Of a DNA stretch of 64,000 nucleotides, positions 47,814 to 58,950 are shown in pieces (within the stretch, counting starts at the first letter, position 1; each line of letters starts with the position of its first letter). Position numbers and translations under genes: made by a program. Under the pieces are notes generated by a model. It was not told where the DNA came from and ran no database searches. It worked only from the letters and a program-made list of their open reading frames with translations. This DNA comes from Telopea speciosissima (taxonomy: Eukaryota; Streptophyta; Magnoliopsida; Proteales; Proteaceae): contig NC_057918.1 in NCBI RefSeq assembly GCF_018873765.1, forward strand, positions 11,974,862-12,038,861, given 5' to 3'.

Positions 47814-49274
47814 TCACAAACTAATCTTGTCCATCTCTCTCCTCAAGGCATTGGCTCTGACTAAACTCCCAATCGTATTAATGGCGAGCTTGATATCGTC
47901 AAGTGGGTTACCAGGCACAACCCTCTTGTACAGGTAACTATCGAACGTCATCTTCTGCACATACTCATCCGCACACATCTCCACAAAGGCTTCCCTTGCC
48001 GGATTCGACCTGTAAAAAACCTTCTGCAACACATCCAACACCTTATAAGTTGGCCAATACGTCTTGTCCCACTTCTCCAGGTACTTCCTCAGATCACTTT
48101 CCTCCACCATCCTCTTCCCATTCTCCGTCCCCTCCACTATCGCCTCTGCAACCATTCTCCCACTCTTCGCCGCAAAGTATATCCCCTCGCCGGAGCATTT
48201 GGTCACGTAACCGGCGGCGTCACCCACTAGGGCTACTCTCCCTGCAAGCCTCTTGGGCCTGGGATGCTCAGGGATCGGGTGAGCCTCAACCCTGATGATC
48301 TTCCCTCCATGGATCTTCTCCTGTGCTCTGTTCCTTGTTGCCAGCTGGAACTTCTTGATGTCACCCTTGTGGGTCACCGTTCCTGTCCCCACCGCCACGT
48401 GGTCGCATTTTGGGAACACCCAACCGTAGAAATCGGGTGACACGTCATCTCCCACGTACATCTCGGCGAGATTTTCATAATACACCATCTTATCGTCCGG
48501 GATTTTGACTCTCTCCTGAAACGCGATGGCGTAGTCGTATTCTCCTGCGCCAATCGCCTTTGCCACGCGCGAGTTGGCCCCGTCTGCGCCGATCACGGCG
48601 TCCACCTCTAACGTGCGCTTCTCCCCGACTCCACCTGTTATTCCATTGTAAGCATTGTAGTGGAGGACGTAGGGTGAGTTGGCGTCACCTGGTAAGTCCA
48701 TCTTGAGGAAGAGACCGTTGATGATGGTGGCGCCGGATTTGGCGGCACGATCACGTAGGTATGCGTCCAACACCTCCCGGCGCACCATACCGATGTACTC
48801 GTGGGGCTTTAGAGTTCTGCCCACGTCGACTGCCACGTTGGACGGGGAGATCATCTTCATCTTGGTGACTCGACGGTCGATGATGTCTAGAGGTAGGTCG
48901 AACTCCCCCACCATGCAGAGAGGGATGGCGCCACCGCATGGCTTACAGTTGTCCATCTTCCGTTCGATTAGGTATGTCTCGATGCCACCCTTCGCTAGGG
49001 TTTCGGCGGCTGAACCCCCAGCTGGACCACCTCCAATAATGGCGACCCGGAGGTTTCGACCGGAGATTTTGGGGCTCGATTTTGCCGCGAAGATGTGTAA
49101 TCCCCTGCGATTTGTCCTGGTTGGTAGAGATTTGGTTAAGGACAACGAATGGTGGTTGTATGGAGTGGATTTGCGGAGACCCACGAAGTGTTTGATGGTT
49201 TCACGACGAGATTTAGTGGTTTTTGGGTCACAGCTGGAGGTAGAGAACCCGGAATTAAGGGCAATGGACGCCAT
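47814..49274 (-). CDS. CHLP: Geranylgeranyl diphosphate reductase, chloroplast (CHLP)
   Basis: Intronless frame of 486 residues from the ATG at 49274 (MASIALNSGF). This flavoprotein reduces geranylgeranyl groups to phytyl groups using NADPH, supplying phytyl diphosphate for chlorophyll, tocopherol and phylloquinone at plastid membranes. A Ser/Thr/Arg-rich transit peptide covers about the first 60-70 residues. The FAD-binding Rossmann motif is IIGGGPAGGSAAETLAKGG (about 79-97), followed by CKPCGGAIP, the MVRREVLDAYLRDRA block, IGADGANSRVAKAIG, FYGWVFPKCDHVAVG and LVGDAAGYVTKCSGEGI (second FAD-contact GD motif). The frame stays open 57 codons upstream, but MASI is the usual kind of start and that extension has no transit-peptide character. 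Length fits the family (about 460-490). Confidence 0.95.
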   Translation of the reverse strand: MASIALNSGFSTSSCDPKTTKSRRETIKHFVGLRKSTPYNHHSLSLTKSLPTRTNRRGLHIFAAKSSPKISGRNLRVAIIGGGPAGGSAAETLAKGGIETYLIERKMDNCKPCGGAIPLCMVGEFDLPLDIIDRRVTKMKMISPSNVAVDVGRTLKPHEYIGMVRREVLDAYLRDRAAKSGATIINGLFLKMDLPGDANSPYVLHYNAYNGITGGVGEKRTLEVDAVIGADGANSRVAKAIGAGEYDYAIAFQERVKIPDDKMVYYENLAEMYVGDDVSPDFYGWVFPKCDHVAVGTGTVTHKGDIKKFQLATRNRAQEKIHGGKIIRVEAHPIPEHPRPKRLAGRVALVGDAAGYVTKCSGEGIYFAAKSGRMVAEAIVEGTENGKRMVEESDLRKYLEKWDKTYWPTYKVLDVLQKVFYRSNPAREAFVEMCADEYVQKMTFDSYLYKRVVPGNPLDDIKLAINTIGSLVRANALRREMDKISL

Positions 49275-50352
49275 TTTCCCGGTACCTGAATTTTCAGGCG
49301 AGGAGTGCTCTTGCCCTTTTTTGTTATCACCAACACAGTGTGGATATGATATCTGATATTTCGAGCTACTGGCCGTTCGATTTTGGGAAATCGATGGTTG
49401 TTGTTTGTCATGGATAATGCGATAAGATTTCTTCCCTCCCCACACCCTTATGTTCTCAATTATGTCCCCGTGGGTGACTCACCCGATTAACCTGATAAGC
49501 AGAAAAAGTATCTACATATATTCCTCTAAAATAATGCTATCCTTTTTTCTTTTTTTCGCACTTCGATATAATAAAGTGAGCTACCTAGATCACCAAAGGG
49601 GTTATCCTATTACTGTCCTTCCGGAATTCCGGTATTTATGTCTTCTCCGTTTTTAAGTGTCTGCTATTGAGCCACGTAGTCCCTTTCAGCCAGGGGTACG
49701 CATTTCTAAATTATTTAGACAATTTATCACTTAAGCAAGGGAGTGGCGAATGTATTCATGCCACGTGTTTTTTAACTAAACATTTCTTCTAACCATATGA
49801 TTAGTTGGACACTTGGACCCCACCAGATCCGTTGGTCACATCAGATCAGATCAGTCGCGGATGATTGGAACTGAGTGTGATCAAAAGGTTATGAATCATA
49901 TCATAGATGGGTCCCACTCCAACTGAGGTTCTAGATTTCCATCCCCCCTGGGTATAGATATATTAGGTCACTCTCTGCCATGACAAATTGGCAATTCGGA
50001 TTTCATACTTCACCATAAAAGAAGAAGTTAAGAGGTTGTTGCAGGTAGGTTTTGAATTTGCAACGGTTGGTTGCTTGGTGCATCCAACCCCTCTACTCTC
50101 TCTCTCTCTCTCTCTCCTTCTCCAATGTAATAGTAAACCCACAATTGGCCAACTGTCTCCATTTTCTTCTTGTTTTGTTCTTAACAAACCCATGCATATA
50201 TGGGCTTTACTACAAGCTACCTCCTTATGTTTTAAATCCCACCATCAATTACAGTTCTTCATCTCAAGAGATCAAACCACAACACAAGCTTCTTTACTTT
50301 GCTAATTGAGATTCTTATCTAGCTAGAAATCACAGAAATTGATTCAGCAGAA
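49275..50352. promoter_or_regulatory. Shared upstream region of CHLP and the GDSL gene
   Basis: A divergent intergenic region of about 1.1 kb. A CACGTG core (GCCACGTGTTTT, near 49760) is a possible G-box for light response of CHLP. No strong TATA box was seen for either side. A (CT)n tract at 50095-50116 lies in the GDSL leader. Confidence 0.4.
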
Positions 50353-51920
50353 ATGAGATTCATAGGGTTGATTACAATCTTGCTCTTCTTAGGAATTGCA
50401 ACTGAGTTGGGCTCTTGCAAACTTGTACAGTTCATCTTCGGCGATTCCCTTTCCGACGTCGGTAACAACAAACACCTCTCTAGGAGTTTAGCAACAGCCA
50501 ATCTGCCCTGGTATGGAATCGATTTCGGAAATGGACTGCCAAATGGGAGGTTTACTAATGGCCGAACTGTGGCTGACATTATTGGTAAATTGAGTAAATC
50601 TATATCTATACTTCTCTGTTTCAGGTGTAATTAATTAAACTTCAATTCTCAGTTTCAAGACTAACTAAGCTTCCTGTGTTTATTATTAAAATTAGGTGAT
50701 AAAACAGGTCTCCCAAGACCACCTGCATTCTTGGATCCATCCTTGGATGAGGATATGATACTATCAAATGGAGTTAATTATGCCTCTGGAGGTGCTGGAA
50801 TCTTGAATGAAACTGGTACCCTCTTTGTAAGTTACACTACTACTTTTGACACTTTTTTAACTCTGCAATTTTTATTAGTTTTGAAATTGAATCTATTTTA
50901 TCACTTGCAGATACAAATGCTTCCATTCTTTAAGCAAATTGAGTTGTTTCAAGGAACACAAGAGCTAATAAGGAATAAAATTGGTGCAACAGAGGCCCAG
51001 AAGTTCTTCGAAGGATCTCGTTATGTGATTGCCATAGGAAGCAATGATTTCATTAACAACTATTTGATGCCAACTTACAGAGATTCATGGACATATACTG
51101 ATGATGGTTTCATCAACTACTTGATGACAACACTAGATCAACAACTTAAGGTAAAGGATACAGCAATCAAAACTACTCTTCCATGTTTAATTAACCTTCT
51201 ATGATTTTGATTAAAACACTAAGGTGTGGTGTTTTTGTGATTTGGTTTTGAACAGCTATTGCACAGCTTAGGTGCTCGACAATTAATAGTATTTGGGCTA
51301 GCACCAATGGGTTGTATCCCTCTACAACGTGTTCTAAGCTTAACTGGGAATTGCCAGGTCAAAACTAATAATCTAGCTATCAAATTCAACACTGCTGCAA
51401 CAAAGCTTATAGAGAACTTATCAGGAAACCTTCCAAATGCAACTTTCAAATTTGGGAATGCTTATGATGTAGTTGCAGAAGTAATTAACAATCCTCAAAA
51501 ATTTGGTGAGTACATATATAATATCTTCTTCTTCTTCATCTTAATTAATTCCTTATTTTGATGATAATAACCAATTTCTTGTTTGTAGGTTTCAATAATT
51601 CAGACTCTCCATGTTGCTCATTTGGAAGGATTAGACCTGCTCTGACTTGTATCCCTGCATCAACATTGTGTCCTGATCGAAGCAAATATGTGTTTTGGGA
51701 TGAGTATCACCCTTCAGATAGAGCAAATGAGATGATGGCTGATGAGATCATAAGTAAACTTGGCTTCTTGGGTCCTTCAAAAGCACCAACTGCTTCTCCT
51801 GCTCATGCTCCTGCTCCTGCTCATGCTCATGCTCATGCTCCTGCTCCTGCTCATGCTCATGCTCATGCTCCTGCTCCTGCCCATGCTCATGCTCATGCTC
51901 ATGCTCCTGCCCCCCACTAA
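50353..51920 (+). CDS. GDSL esterase/lipase with Ala-His/Ala-Pro repeat tail
   Basis: Five exons: 50353-50584, 50696-50826, 50911-51150, 51256-51505 and 51589-51920, giving 394 residues. GDSL lipases are secreted SGNH-fold ester hydrolases of the cell wall or apoplast. A signal peptide (1-22) precedes block I FIFGDSLSDVGNN (Ser32 nucleophile). Next come the Gly block YASGGAGIL, block III GSNDFINNY, and block V DEYHPSDRANEMM with the catalytic Asp and His. The gene resembles Arabidopsis At1g74460 as I recall it, which is also next to CHLP. The last ~45 residues are odd: after GFLGPSKAPTASP the chain becomes tandem 10-residue units of the type AHAHAHAPAP. Such a tail is not a usual part of the fold. 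Ala-Pro pairs could be hydroxylated and glycosylated, and the His runs could bind metal; both are inference. Confidence 0.92.
51787..51917 (+). repeat. In-frame 30-bp minisatellite in the GDSL gene
   Basis: Tandem copies of a unit built from GCTCAT and GCTCCT hexamers encode the (AH)n(AP)n tail. Three to four units with small copy differences are visible. The repeat sits in the last exon just before the stop. Confidence 0.9.
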
Positions 51921-52299
51921 TGAATAGATATCATTGTGTGGCAGCATTATAAGCTGCAAATTAATTTCTTGTTTGGGTAAACCAGTGAGTTAAATATGGA
52001 TTTTATTGTTATTCAGGTGTGTAACATCACATTTTTCTAATGTAATTGATACAAAATTTCTAGTTCAACTGAATGGGGATTTACTTGTGGATTCAACTGA
52101 ATCAATTCCGTGTTCTAGTTCCCAGGAAGAGAATAAAACACAGCTTATCCATTTTGATTGGACCAACCAGAGAGAGTTTTTAATAGTTTGGTTAGTTAGG
52201 TAATTAATCTAAGTATAGAAGCAATTGACTGGTAAGCCTCCTCAATGAGGTAAGGAGATATATGGGCCATGACGTAGCACTTCAATCTGTACTGCAAAA

Positions 52300-52466
52300 T
52301 TATCTCCTCTAGTTCTCTGTCCGGTCCAGTTCCCCAGTCCCTCTAATAAGGGGGGTGGACCCCACCAGAACAGAGTGTTCGAGCAAGGGTAGGGTGGTTA
52401 TTGCACCCCACCCCTTGTTAGGGGGATTAGGGAACTGAGCAGGGCAGGGAACTGGAGGGGGATAAA
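52300..52466. mobile_element. Foldback MITE
   Basis: Arms 52300-52357 and 52405-52466: CCAGTTCCCCAGTCCCTCTA pairs with the mirror of TTAGGGGGATTAGGGAACTG, and the outer TTATCTCCTCTAGTT with AACTGGAGGGGGATAA. A similar GGGGGGTGGACCCCAC word is at 46479-46495, suggesting another decayed copy there. Confidence 0.75.
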
Positions 52467-53145
52467 GATCCGAACTTAGGTTTAATTAAAAAATGGGGAA
52501 GATTTTCATGCATGGTCGCATGAGAGAGAATGGATTACGATGTGTAAATAGGAGAGGTTTTGTCATTTCGACAGGCTCATGTGAGAGGGGGGACAAGACC
52601 GTGTACAGTGCACGGAACCTTTTGCCTAAAAAAATAACGCTGAGAATCCTAAAGTGACAAAGGTTGCCACAAAGGAAATGTCAAGATTAAGATTTTCTCC
52701 CAGCTAGTGAACAATATCTGCCATCAATTACAAAGTTTAAAAACCTGGAATTGAACACACTATCAGGCACCATTGATTTCGATTCAAATCGAATTGGAAT
52801 TGGGCCAGACGTCAGGAAGAATCAAAGATTTCCACATATCTATGATTTTTTTGGAGGTTTTTATTCAAAAGACTAGTAATCTTTATAAGGGAAAAAAAAT
52901 TTTGGGGAGGTTTTTATTCAAAATACTAGCAATCTTTATAAGAAAAAAAAAATTTAGGGGGAGTTGGGGTGGGGTAGAATCTTATTATAAGAGATTGACT
53001 ATAAGAAGGGGAAAGGTCAAAAATAAAGATCCAAGTGCATACATGCAGTAGTTTGAAAAGATAGGTTTATAAATCAAGGCATAATTCGGAATCAGCTTTG
53101 AATTTGTAGTTCCGGTTCTTTTAAACAACGATTAATGTTTAAGAA

Positions 53146-53280
53146 TCGTTGTCCCCTCCAATTCGCTGCCTCTCCAATTCCTCACATAGGGGCAGAAATG
53201 ATCATCCTACCCCTTATCCAAAAACACTGCCCAAGGTGGGATCCACTCCACCGTATTAGAGGAATTGGAGGTGATAATTA
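53146..53280. repeat. Diverged relative of the foldback MITE at 505-639
   Basis: Shares CTCCAATTCGCTGCC, CCAATTCCTCACATAGG and GAAATGATCATCCTACCCCTT with the element at 505-639. The right arm is shorter (AGAGGAATTGGAG). Confidence 0.6.
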
Positions 53281-53481
53281 ATCGAATAAGGGGGAGGGGG
53301 ACCAGAGGAGGGAAGTCATGGGTAAATCTCAATGTAATCACAGATAGTGACAATAATATATCATCACCATCCTATATAGCACACGAGACAAAAACCATTA
53401 ATGATGATAACTTTGTCATTACCCAAAATACCCCCTATTGTATAAGGGTTTTAGCAAACAACTTTGCCCAACCATAGTTAC

Positions 53482-54320
53482 ACCAAGCAAGACCCAAAGT
53501 ACATTAACCAATATTCATCCTAGATCCACAGAAGAAATAATCGTCTCTCTTACCCCTTCCATCCCTTCTTCTTGCTGCTACCCACACTAGGTGTAAAGAT
53601 GAAAGTCTTTTGATCCCTATCAACACCAATTTATGCAACATCCCCGTTATTTCTCGACTCTTTCAAATCAGTTCGGCAATTTGTGTTTAAAACGACAAAA
53701 AAACGGTATGCCATTTTATTCATGTTTTAAACGCGTTTTAATTAACAGAATTACACCAAGTAAGACCCAAATAATATTAACTAATATTCAACTTCTTTTT
53801 TTCCGGTAAATATCGATTTATTGATCAGCAGAAAAAGGGCGCCCAACTGGGGGAATACAAAGATCCTTCAGCCAAGGATTGGAACTCGGCCACACTATCG
53901 AATTCTGTAAAAACAGGGCCTTCCTTGCTAGGGAGTCTACTACAGAGTTTGCCTCCCTAGAAATAAAAGTGAATTTACAGTCCAAGAAGTAAGGGGCTAG
54001 GAAAAGGATGTCTGAAATAATGGCTGAAGCTCAATAGTTCCTTTGCTGTCCGACTCAATCTCGATATAGTCCACTCCCATAGCCAAAGCTTCAAGCATAC
54101 ATGATCGGATGGCCAAAGCTTCCCCTTCCCCAACTTCACCGAACTGGGTAATCTCAGATTTCGCAAATAAAGGACTTCCTAGGTCCACAGAAGATAGAAT
54201 CGTCTCTCTTACCCCTTCCAGCCCTTCCTCTTGCTCTACCTACACGGCTACACTAGGTGTGAAGATGTAATTCTTTTGATCCCTTAAAACACCAATTTAT
54301 GCAAAATCCAAACTGGTGTT
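53482..54320. repeat. Tandem duplication interrupted by a LINE tail
   Basis: Unit 1 (about 53482-53750) and unit 2 (53751-53790 plus about 54179-54320) share ACACCAAG(C/T)AAGACCCAAA, CTAG(A/G)TCCACAGAAGA, ATCGTCTCTCTTACCCCTTC, CTAGGTGT(A/G)AAGATG and ACACCAATTTATGCAA. Unit 2 is split by the minus-strand LINE fragment. Confidence 0.8.
53792..54178 (-). mobile_element. LINE 3' fragment (RNase H end)
   Basis: Minus-strand insertion with a T run at its left side (53796 onward), preceded by ACTTC and followed by ACTTC (likely short target duplication). The minus-strand frame at 53997-54188 reads EGEALAIRSCMLEALAMGVD, YIEIESDSKGTIEL, the RNase-H-like end typical of plant LINE ORF2 proteins. Only about 390 bp remain. 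Confidence 0.75.
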
Positions 54321-54724
54321 TTGGGACATGAATCTTCCTATGAAGGGTTTTCAGATAATTTTCCCTAACAAGAATAATGCAACCAATTAGGGTTTAAATT
54401 TTAAGTGATAATGAGATGTAATCCCCAAATTGGGATTGAAGTTAGGATGTTAGACAAGGCTTATCTAGTCAATGATGTTCAATATGTATATTACAAGCCA
54501 AGCTTTGTCTGTCTTGGTGACAAAGTGTGCAAGTATAATTAATTACTTAATGACCCACTACCAAATAAGAATTTCTAATGATGAGGCACTAATTTCCTAC
54601 TCATTTCTTTCTTTACAAGCATTAAAGTCCATATGTAGTTACTAAGAAAGGACCCAAAACCAGGAGACCTGTAAGAGTCTAGATTCCCAAAGTGGTTAGG
54701 AGATAATGAAGGATTGAGTCTAAG

Positions 54725-56603
54725 ATGGCTTTTCTTTCATCTTGTTGGTTTCTTGTTGAGTATGTTCTCATCCCTGTTGGAGATGAGAAGTGGTTTCGTT
54801 TGAGCTTTTTCATCCATCCTCAAATCTTCATACTCTGTCAAGTTTTCTCATGGATTAGAGTATTTGGAGTAAAGATGTTGGCTGTATTATTTTTTCCTTT
54901 CAGAATTGTTTGGTTTGTGAGTTACCAAGTGTCTAAATTTTTAAGAATTTGCAGAATACTTTTGCTCTCAATCAACCACAGGACTGTTGAAGAGATTATA
55001 AGGTGTGAAATTCCCGAAACTTCTAATTCAATTCGAACAATCATCTCGCGTAATTGTTATCCAGGTGTTCTACCCAATTCATGCAAGATGAAGAGTGTAA
55101 AAGTTGAGAGAAATTGGTTTGACGTGAAAGAAAGTATCAAGGAAGAATCAGTAGTTCATGTGGACAAGGATTTGAGTGAGAATGAGTCCTCAATGTATCT
55201 TCAAAGCTCTGTTTCACAAGTTACAGGAGTTGATGCTGAGAATGAAACAGATGGATCAGATATCAACAACTTTTCATCATGTGTTTTGAGCTCTGAATCA
55301 CATGATATGGAAGCAGAAACAGAGACGAACGAAAAAGAAAACGATCAATCGGATCCATTCTTTGCTAAGTACATTGAAAGGATGAAATGGTTTGATCTAC
55401 TCAATTATGAAAGAACCTGTGGAACAAGTATGTCATCATTATGATCCATTTTTGCATAATTAGCATATGCTTCCTTGGTAGTAAATATGTTTTGATCTCC
55501 CACTAACCATCCACTTTATCAGTGTAGGTTCAATCTTAAACAAGCAATTGGGAACTCCTAGTTCATTTGAGAGCAAAGAGCCCAGAGATTTCTCTGTTCC
55601 ATTTCTCTCATGGAGCAAAATGGATAGAAGAAAACTCATAAGAAGCCTAGAAAATGACTTTGAGATGGTCTATGTGGGTCAGTCATGCTTGTGTTGGGAG
55701 GCCCTGCATCATCAATACAGAAAGGTTGAGGCACTTGCATGCACTGGTTCCCAAAATGGTGCTTTTTATAATAATGTAGCAGGAGAATTCCAAAAATTTC
55801 AAGTTCTATTGGAGAGGTTCATGGAAAATGAAGGTATACAAGGCAAAAGGCTTTGGAATTATGTGCAGGGAAGATTCTCTCTCAAAAGTCTTCTCCAAGT
55901 TCCAGAGGTTTCAGGTTTTTAACTCTACCTTATATTTTCCTTGGTCCATCCTCCATAAATACTAAATCTTATTTGTTGAATCAATAAACTTTTGATTGTT
56001 CTTTAGATAGTATTCAATTTTCCATCACAAATTTTGTCCTTGAAGGCTATTTTGAGGGAGAAAATGAAGCAAGGGAAGGAGAAGCCATGGGAGCAAGTGA
56101 AGTGCTAGAAACCATAGAGGAGTCCATTATGACATTTTCAAAATTTGTAAACACAGACAATAAGAAGTCATGGTGGAAATTTAGAAGTTATCTGTGGAGT
56201 CATCAACCAGTAGAAGATCCAAAAGACTTGGAACTTTCATTTGACCTCACAAAGAGACTTCAAAAAGTAAGCCTTAAATGGTAGTTACTATCAAATCTCC
56301 TGTAGCTTTTTACAAAATTGCCATCATATTAACATTTCTTTGTTTTTGAAGAAGGAATTATACCTGAAGGATCTGCAGAGGAGAAAGAAATGCTGGTTGA
56401 AAAGAGCTAAGCTAGTTGAACATAATCAAAGAAGGGAGATTCTTTTTAGCATGATAGATATGAAACTCATATCAAGAGTGCTTCAGATGCCTATCATTTC
56501 CACTTCTCAGCTTAAGTGGTGCCAAGAGAAGCTGAACAGCATAGAATTCACAGAAGGAAAAGTTACAAGGGTTTGGACTAATTGCCTTTTCCCACCTTCT
56601 TAA
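54725..56603 (+). CDS. DUF1666 protein
   Basis: Four exons: 54725-55427, 55528-55914, 56046-56266 and 56352-56603, giving 520 residues. DUF1666 proteins (sometimes labelled ribosomal L34Ae-like) are plant proteins of unknown function; no enzymatic motif is seen. The N-terminus (1-85) is hydrophobic with Phe/Trp-rich stretches (about 20-36 and 50-75), possibly membrane segments. An acidic, Ser/Glu-rich linker follows (about 120-220). The conserved part starts near DPFFAKYIERMKWFDLLNYE and includes FEMVYVGQSCLCWEALHHQY, ETIEESIMTFSKFVNTD, LQKKELYLKDLQRRKKCWLK and FSMIDMKLISRVLQMP near the C-terminus. The exon 2 donor was set at 55914 (phase 1) because only that choice keeps the next exon open and joins to the conserved EVLETIEES block. 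Confidence 0.88.
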
Positions 56604-56936
56604 GGGCACCTAAATGGAAAATGCTAGTTTTGAGCTTGTAGAAACTGCATGTATTCTCATTAAGTTGTTTCCTGACACTGTTAGAAATATGCATATGGCC
56701 TATTCTTGGGATTTTCCTCTCCTCCCCCCTCCCCCCACACCCCTAATTTTGGTATATCATCTTTTGTTTTGTTTCTCCCCCCCCCCCCCTTTTTGGTTGT
56801 TCTCTATTTTTATTATTGTTTCTTCCTCCTAGAATTTTCTTGTATCCCCTATTGATGGTTGTCTCTTTAGTTAAAGGTTTTCCTTTGTTATCATCTTGGC
56901 TTGTCTATTCTTCTTTGTTTCTTTTAATATATTTTT

Positions 56937-57100
56937 CGGGAAAAGGCTAGGTATGCTAGCGGTATATTGTAAGCTAGCACACTATGCGTCTCTCTCTCCC
57001 TTCCTTTGAGGGGCAAGGGAGTCATTTCAAAGGGGGAAGAGAAAGATAGACACATAGGTTGCTTACTTACGGTGTACCGTTAGCAAACCCATCCCTCTCC
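56937..57100. mobile_element. Foldback MITE
   Basis: Left arm GCTAGCGGTATATTGTAAGC...GCGTCTCTCTCTC pairs with the right arm GAGAAAGATAGACACATAGG...TTACGGTGTACCGTTAGC. The loop has GGCAAGGGAGTCATTTCAAA, close to the loops of the other hairpins in the window. Confidence 0.7.
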
Positions 57101-57219
57101 CTATATTTTAAATTCACCAAAAAAAAATTTGTTTTCTAAATCATGAAATGATTTAGTACTATACCATTTACTTTTAACAGTTGGATAAGAATTTGAGAAT
57201 CATTTGTATAAATAATTGC

Positions 57220-57285
57220 TAATAAAGCTGATTGAAGGAAAAGGATCCATGTAGCCGATCCCATTTTGTTGGGATAAGGCTGAGT
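57220..57285 (+). mobile_element. Truncated SINE with 15-bp target duplication
   Basis: Ends with GGATCCATGTAGCCGATCCC...GATAAGGCTGAGT, the same tail as in GALT1 intron 1. It is flanked by the perfect repeat TGTATAAATAATTGC (57205-57219 and 57286-57300). Only 66 bp long, so strongly 5'-truncated. Confidence 0.85.
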
Positions 57286-57669
57286 TGTATAAATAATTGC
57301 AGTTGATGATGTGAGATGAACTCTAATCTTATAGTCAAGGGGTTTTGATAGCAACTGCCCACTTTCTGTTTTTTAAAGATCATTTCCCAACTTTGGGCAG
57401 TGATATAAAAGCAATCAAATATTATGCCCATTGTTGTAATTTGTGAGGCCTATATATCATTTGTCTTTGATATTGCTCATCATCAAAGAAGCAGTACTTG
57501 GAGGAATTGCAGAAATTTCTTTCTATTCCTATTTTTTTAAGGGAGAGTGTGGTGGGGATTAGGTGTAAGGGATCGTCTCCAATCACTGGAAAAATCCAGT
57601 GACAGGAGGGAGGGAAGGAGGGGGGAGCTGCAGCTGCAGTTCTATAACAGCTCCACGACCCACCTACCC

Positions 57670-57830
57670 TCTTTTTGGAGCATAGACCAGGTCTATGTAC
57701 GTGGTCCGACCTTGGGACCTGATCTTTGCCCATATGGAATCCAAGAGGGTCCACAGAGGGGGCAATGGATTCCAAGTGAGCACAAATAAGGTCCCAAGGT
57801 CGGATCACGTACGTGGACCTGATCTGAGTT
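57670..57830. mobile_element. Foldback MITE
   Basis: CAGGTCTATGTACGTGGTCC, GACCTTGGGACCT on the left is mirrored by AGGTCCCAAGGTCGGATCAC, GTACGTGGACCTG on the right. Its right arm is also part of the 186-bp tandem repeat that follows. Confidence 0.65.
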
Positions 57831-58140
57831 CCTCTTTTTGTTACTCTCATTAGGGTCTTTGGGAGGCCTCTTTCTCTGGGGATCTTCTTAAGAGTGTACT
57901 TTAGTTTTAAAATTTTCTAACCATCGTGGGTATGCAAAAAATAAATAAATAAATAAAAAGGATTGAAATGGATAAGGTCCCAAGGTCGAACCACGTACGT
58001 GGACCTGATCTGAGTTCCTCTTTTTGTTACCCTCATTAGGGTCTTTGGGAGGCCTTTTTTCCTGAGAATTTTCTTAAGAGTGTACTTTAGGTTTTAAAAT
58101 TTTCCTAACCGTCGTGGGTAAGTAAAAATATATATATAAA
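57787..58140. repeat. Tandem duplication, 186-bp period
   Basis: Units 57787-57972 and 57973-58140 both start TAAGGTCCCAAGGTCG and share CACGTACGTGGACCTGATCT, GAGTTCCTCTTTTTGTTAC, CATTAGGGTCTTTGGGAGGC and CTTAAGAGTGTACTTTAG, with few differences. Confidence 0.85.
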
Positions 58141-58950
58141 AAAAAGGAACAAAAAATCCAAAAAATCTTTTTGTCTAATGGGAGAACAAGAACCTTTCTC
58201 ACATGCTAGGAGGCTATAACTTTCAATGGACATGTTCTTTAAGTCATTAATTAATCTTATATTAAACCTAGAGTAATCTAATTTCTTCACATGTCATTAC
58301 AAGGCTTTATAAAATTGTTTAAATAAGTGGGGACAATTTAAATCCAATTCAGCCAGTTGATGAGTTTTAAAACTTGGAATTGGGTATGGAATCAGTAACT
58401 GATGGATTACAATTTGAAAATTCATATCGTCTCAGATCAGCCGGACTCAGCCCTGACTCACTCTAACTGGATCAGACTAAGTGTATATTGAATAGGGAAC
58501 CGGGTTTAATTGGAATCACCTTGGTCAACTCGGAGTCAAATCAGCAAATTGATTGGAGTTCCCTAAATGAAATATCAACTAAAGTGAAGCTAGTAAACGG
58601 TTCCAGGGCCAACAGACACCTTCGTTCAATAAATAGAGGATGAAATGGCTCTTGGGAGAGTTGGGTGAAATACAAAAATTATTTAAGAATTAAGACACAT
58701 TTAAAATCTTCTAATATTGATATTAAAAAACTTCACAAATTAAGCTCAGAAATTATAAAATAATTTCATAATTTCTCACCTTATTCGGATCAATATGGCG
58801 TTATTTGGCCTATCCCCATCATTTACGTTTATAAAATAATCACCACCGTACTCTAAAAATCAAAATTTCCTTTTTCCGATTCTTTTTCTTTTGGCCACAC
58901 TCTCTGAAATTTTCAATCATTTTACCTTTTCTTATAGGAGATGGGGCCGG

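Larger units (their letters stand above)
51921..54724. other. Intergenic DNA between GDSL and DUF1666 genes
   Basis: No host gene. It holds a foldback MITE at 52300-52466, a MITE relative at 53146-53280, and a tandem duplication interrupted by a LINE fragment at 53482-54320. The GGGGAGGTTTTTATTCAAAA-type phrase occurs twice at about 52850-52940. Confidence 0.55.

Noticed and set aside
48679-49356. Long open frame (225 codons) on the plus strand
   Set aside because: It is the antisense of CHLP, caused by GC-rich codon use, and has no domain.
51777-51959. Minus-strand frame rich in Ser-Met-Arg repeats
   Set aside because: Antisense of the GDSL minisatellite; low complexity only.
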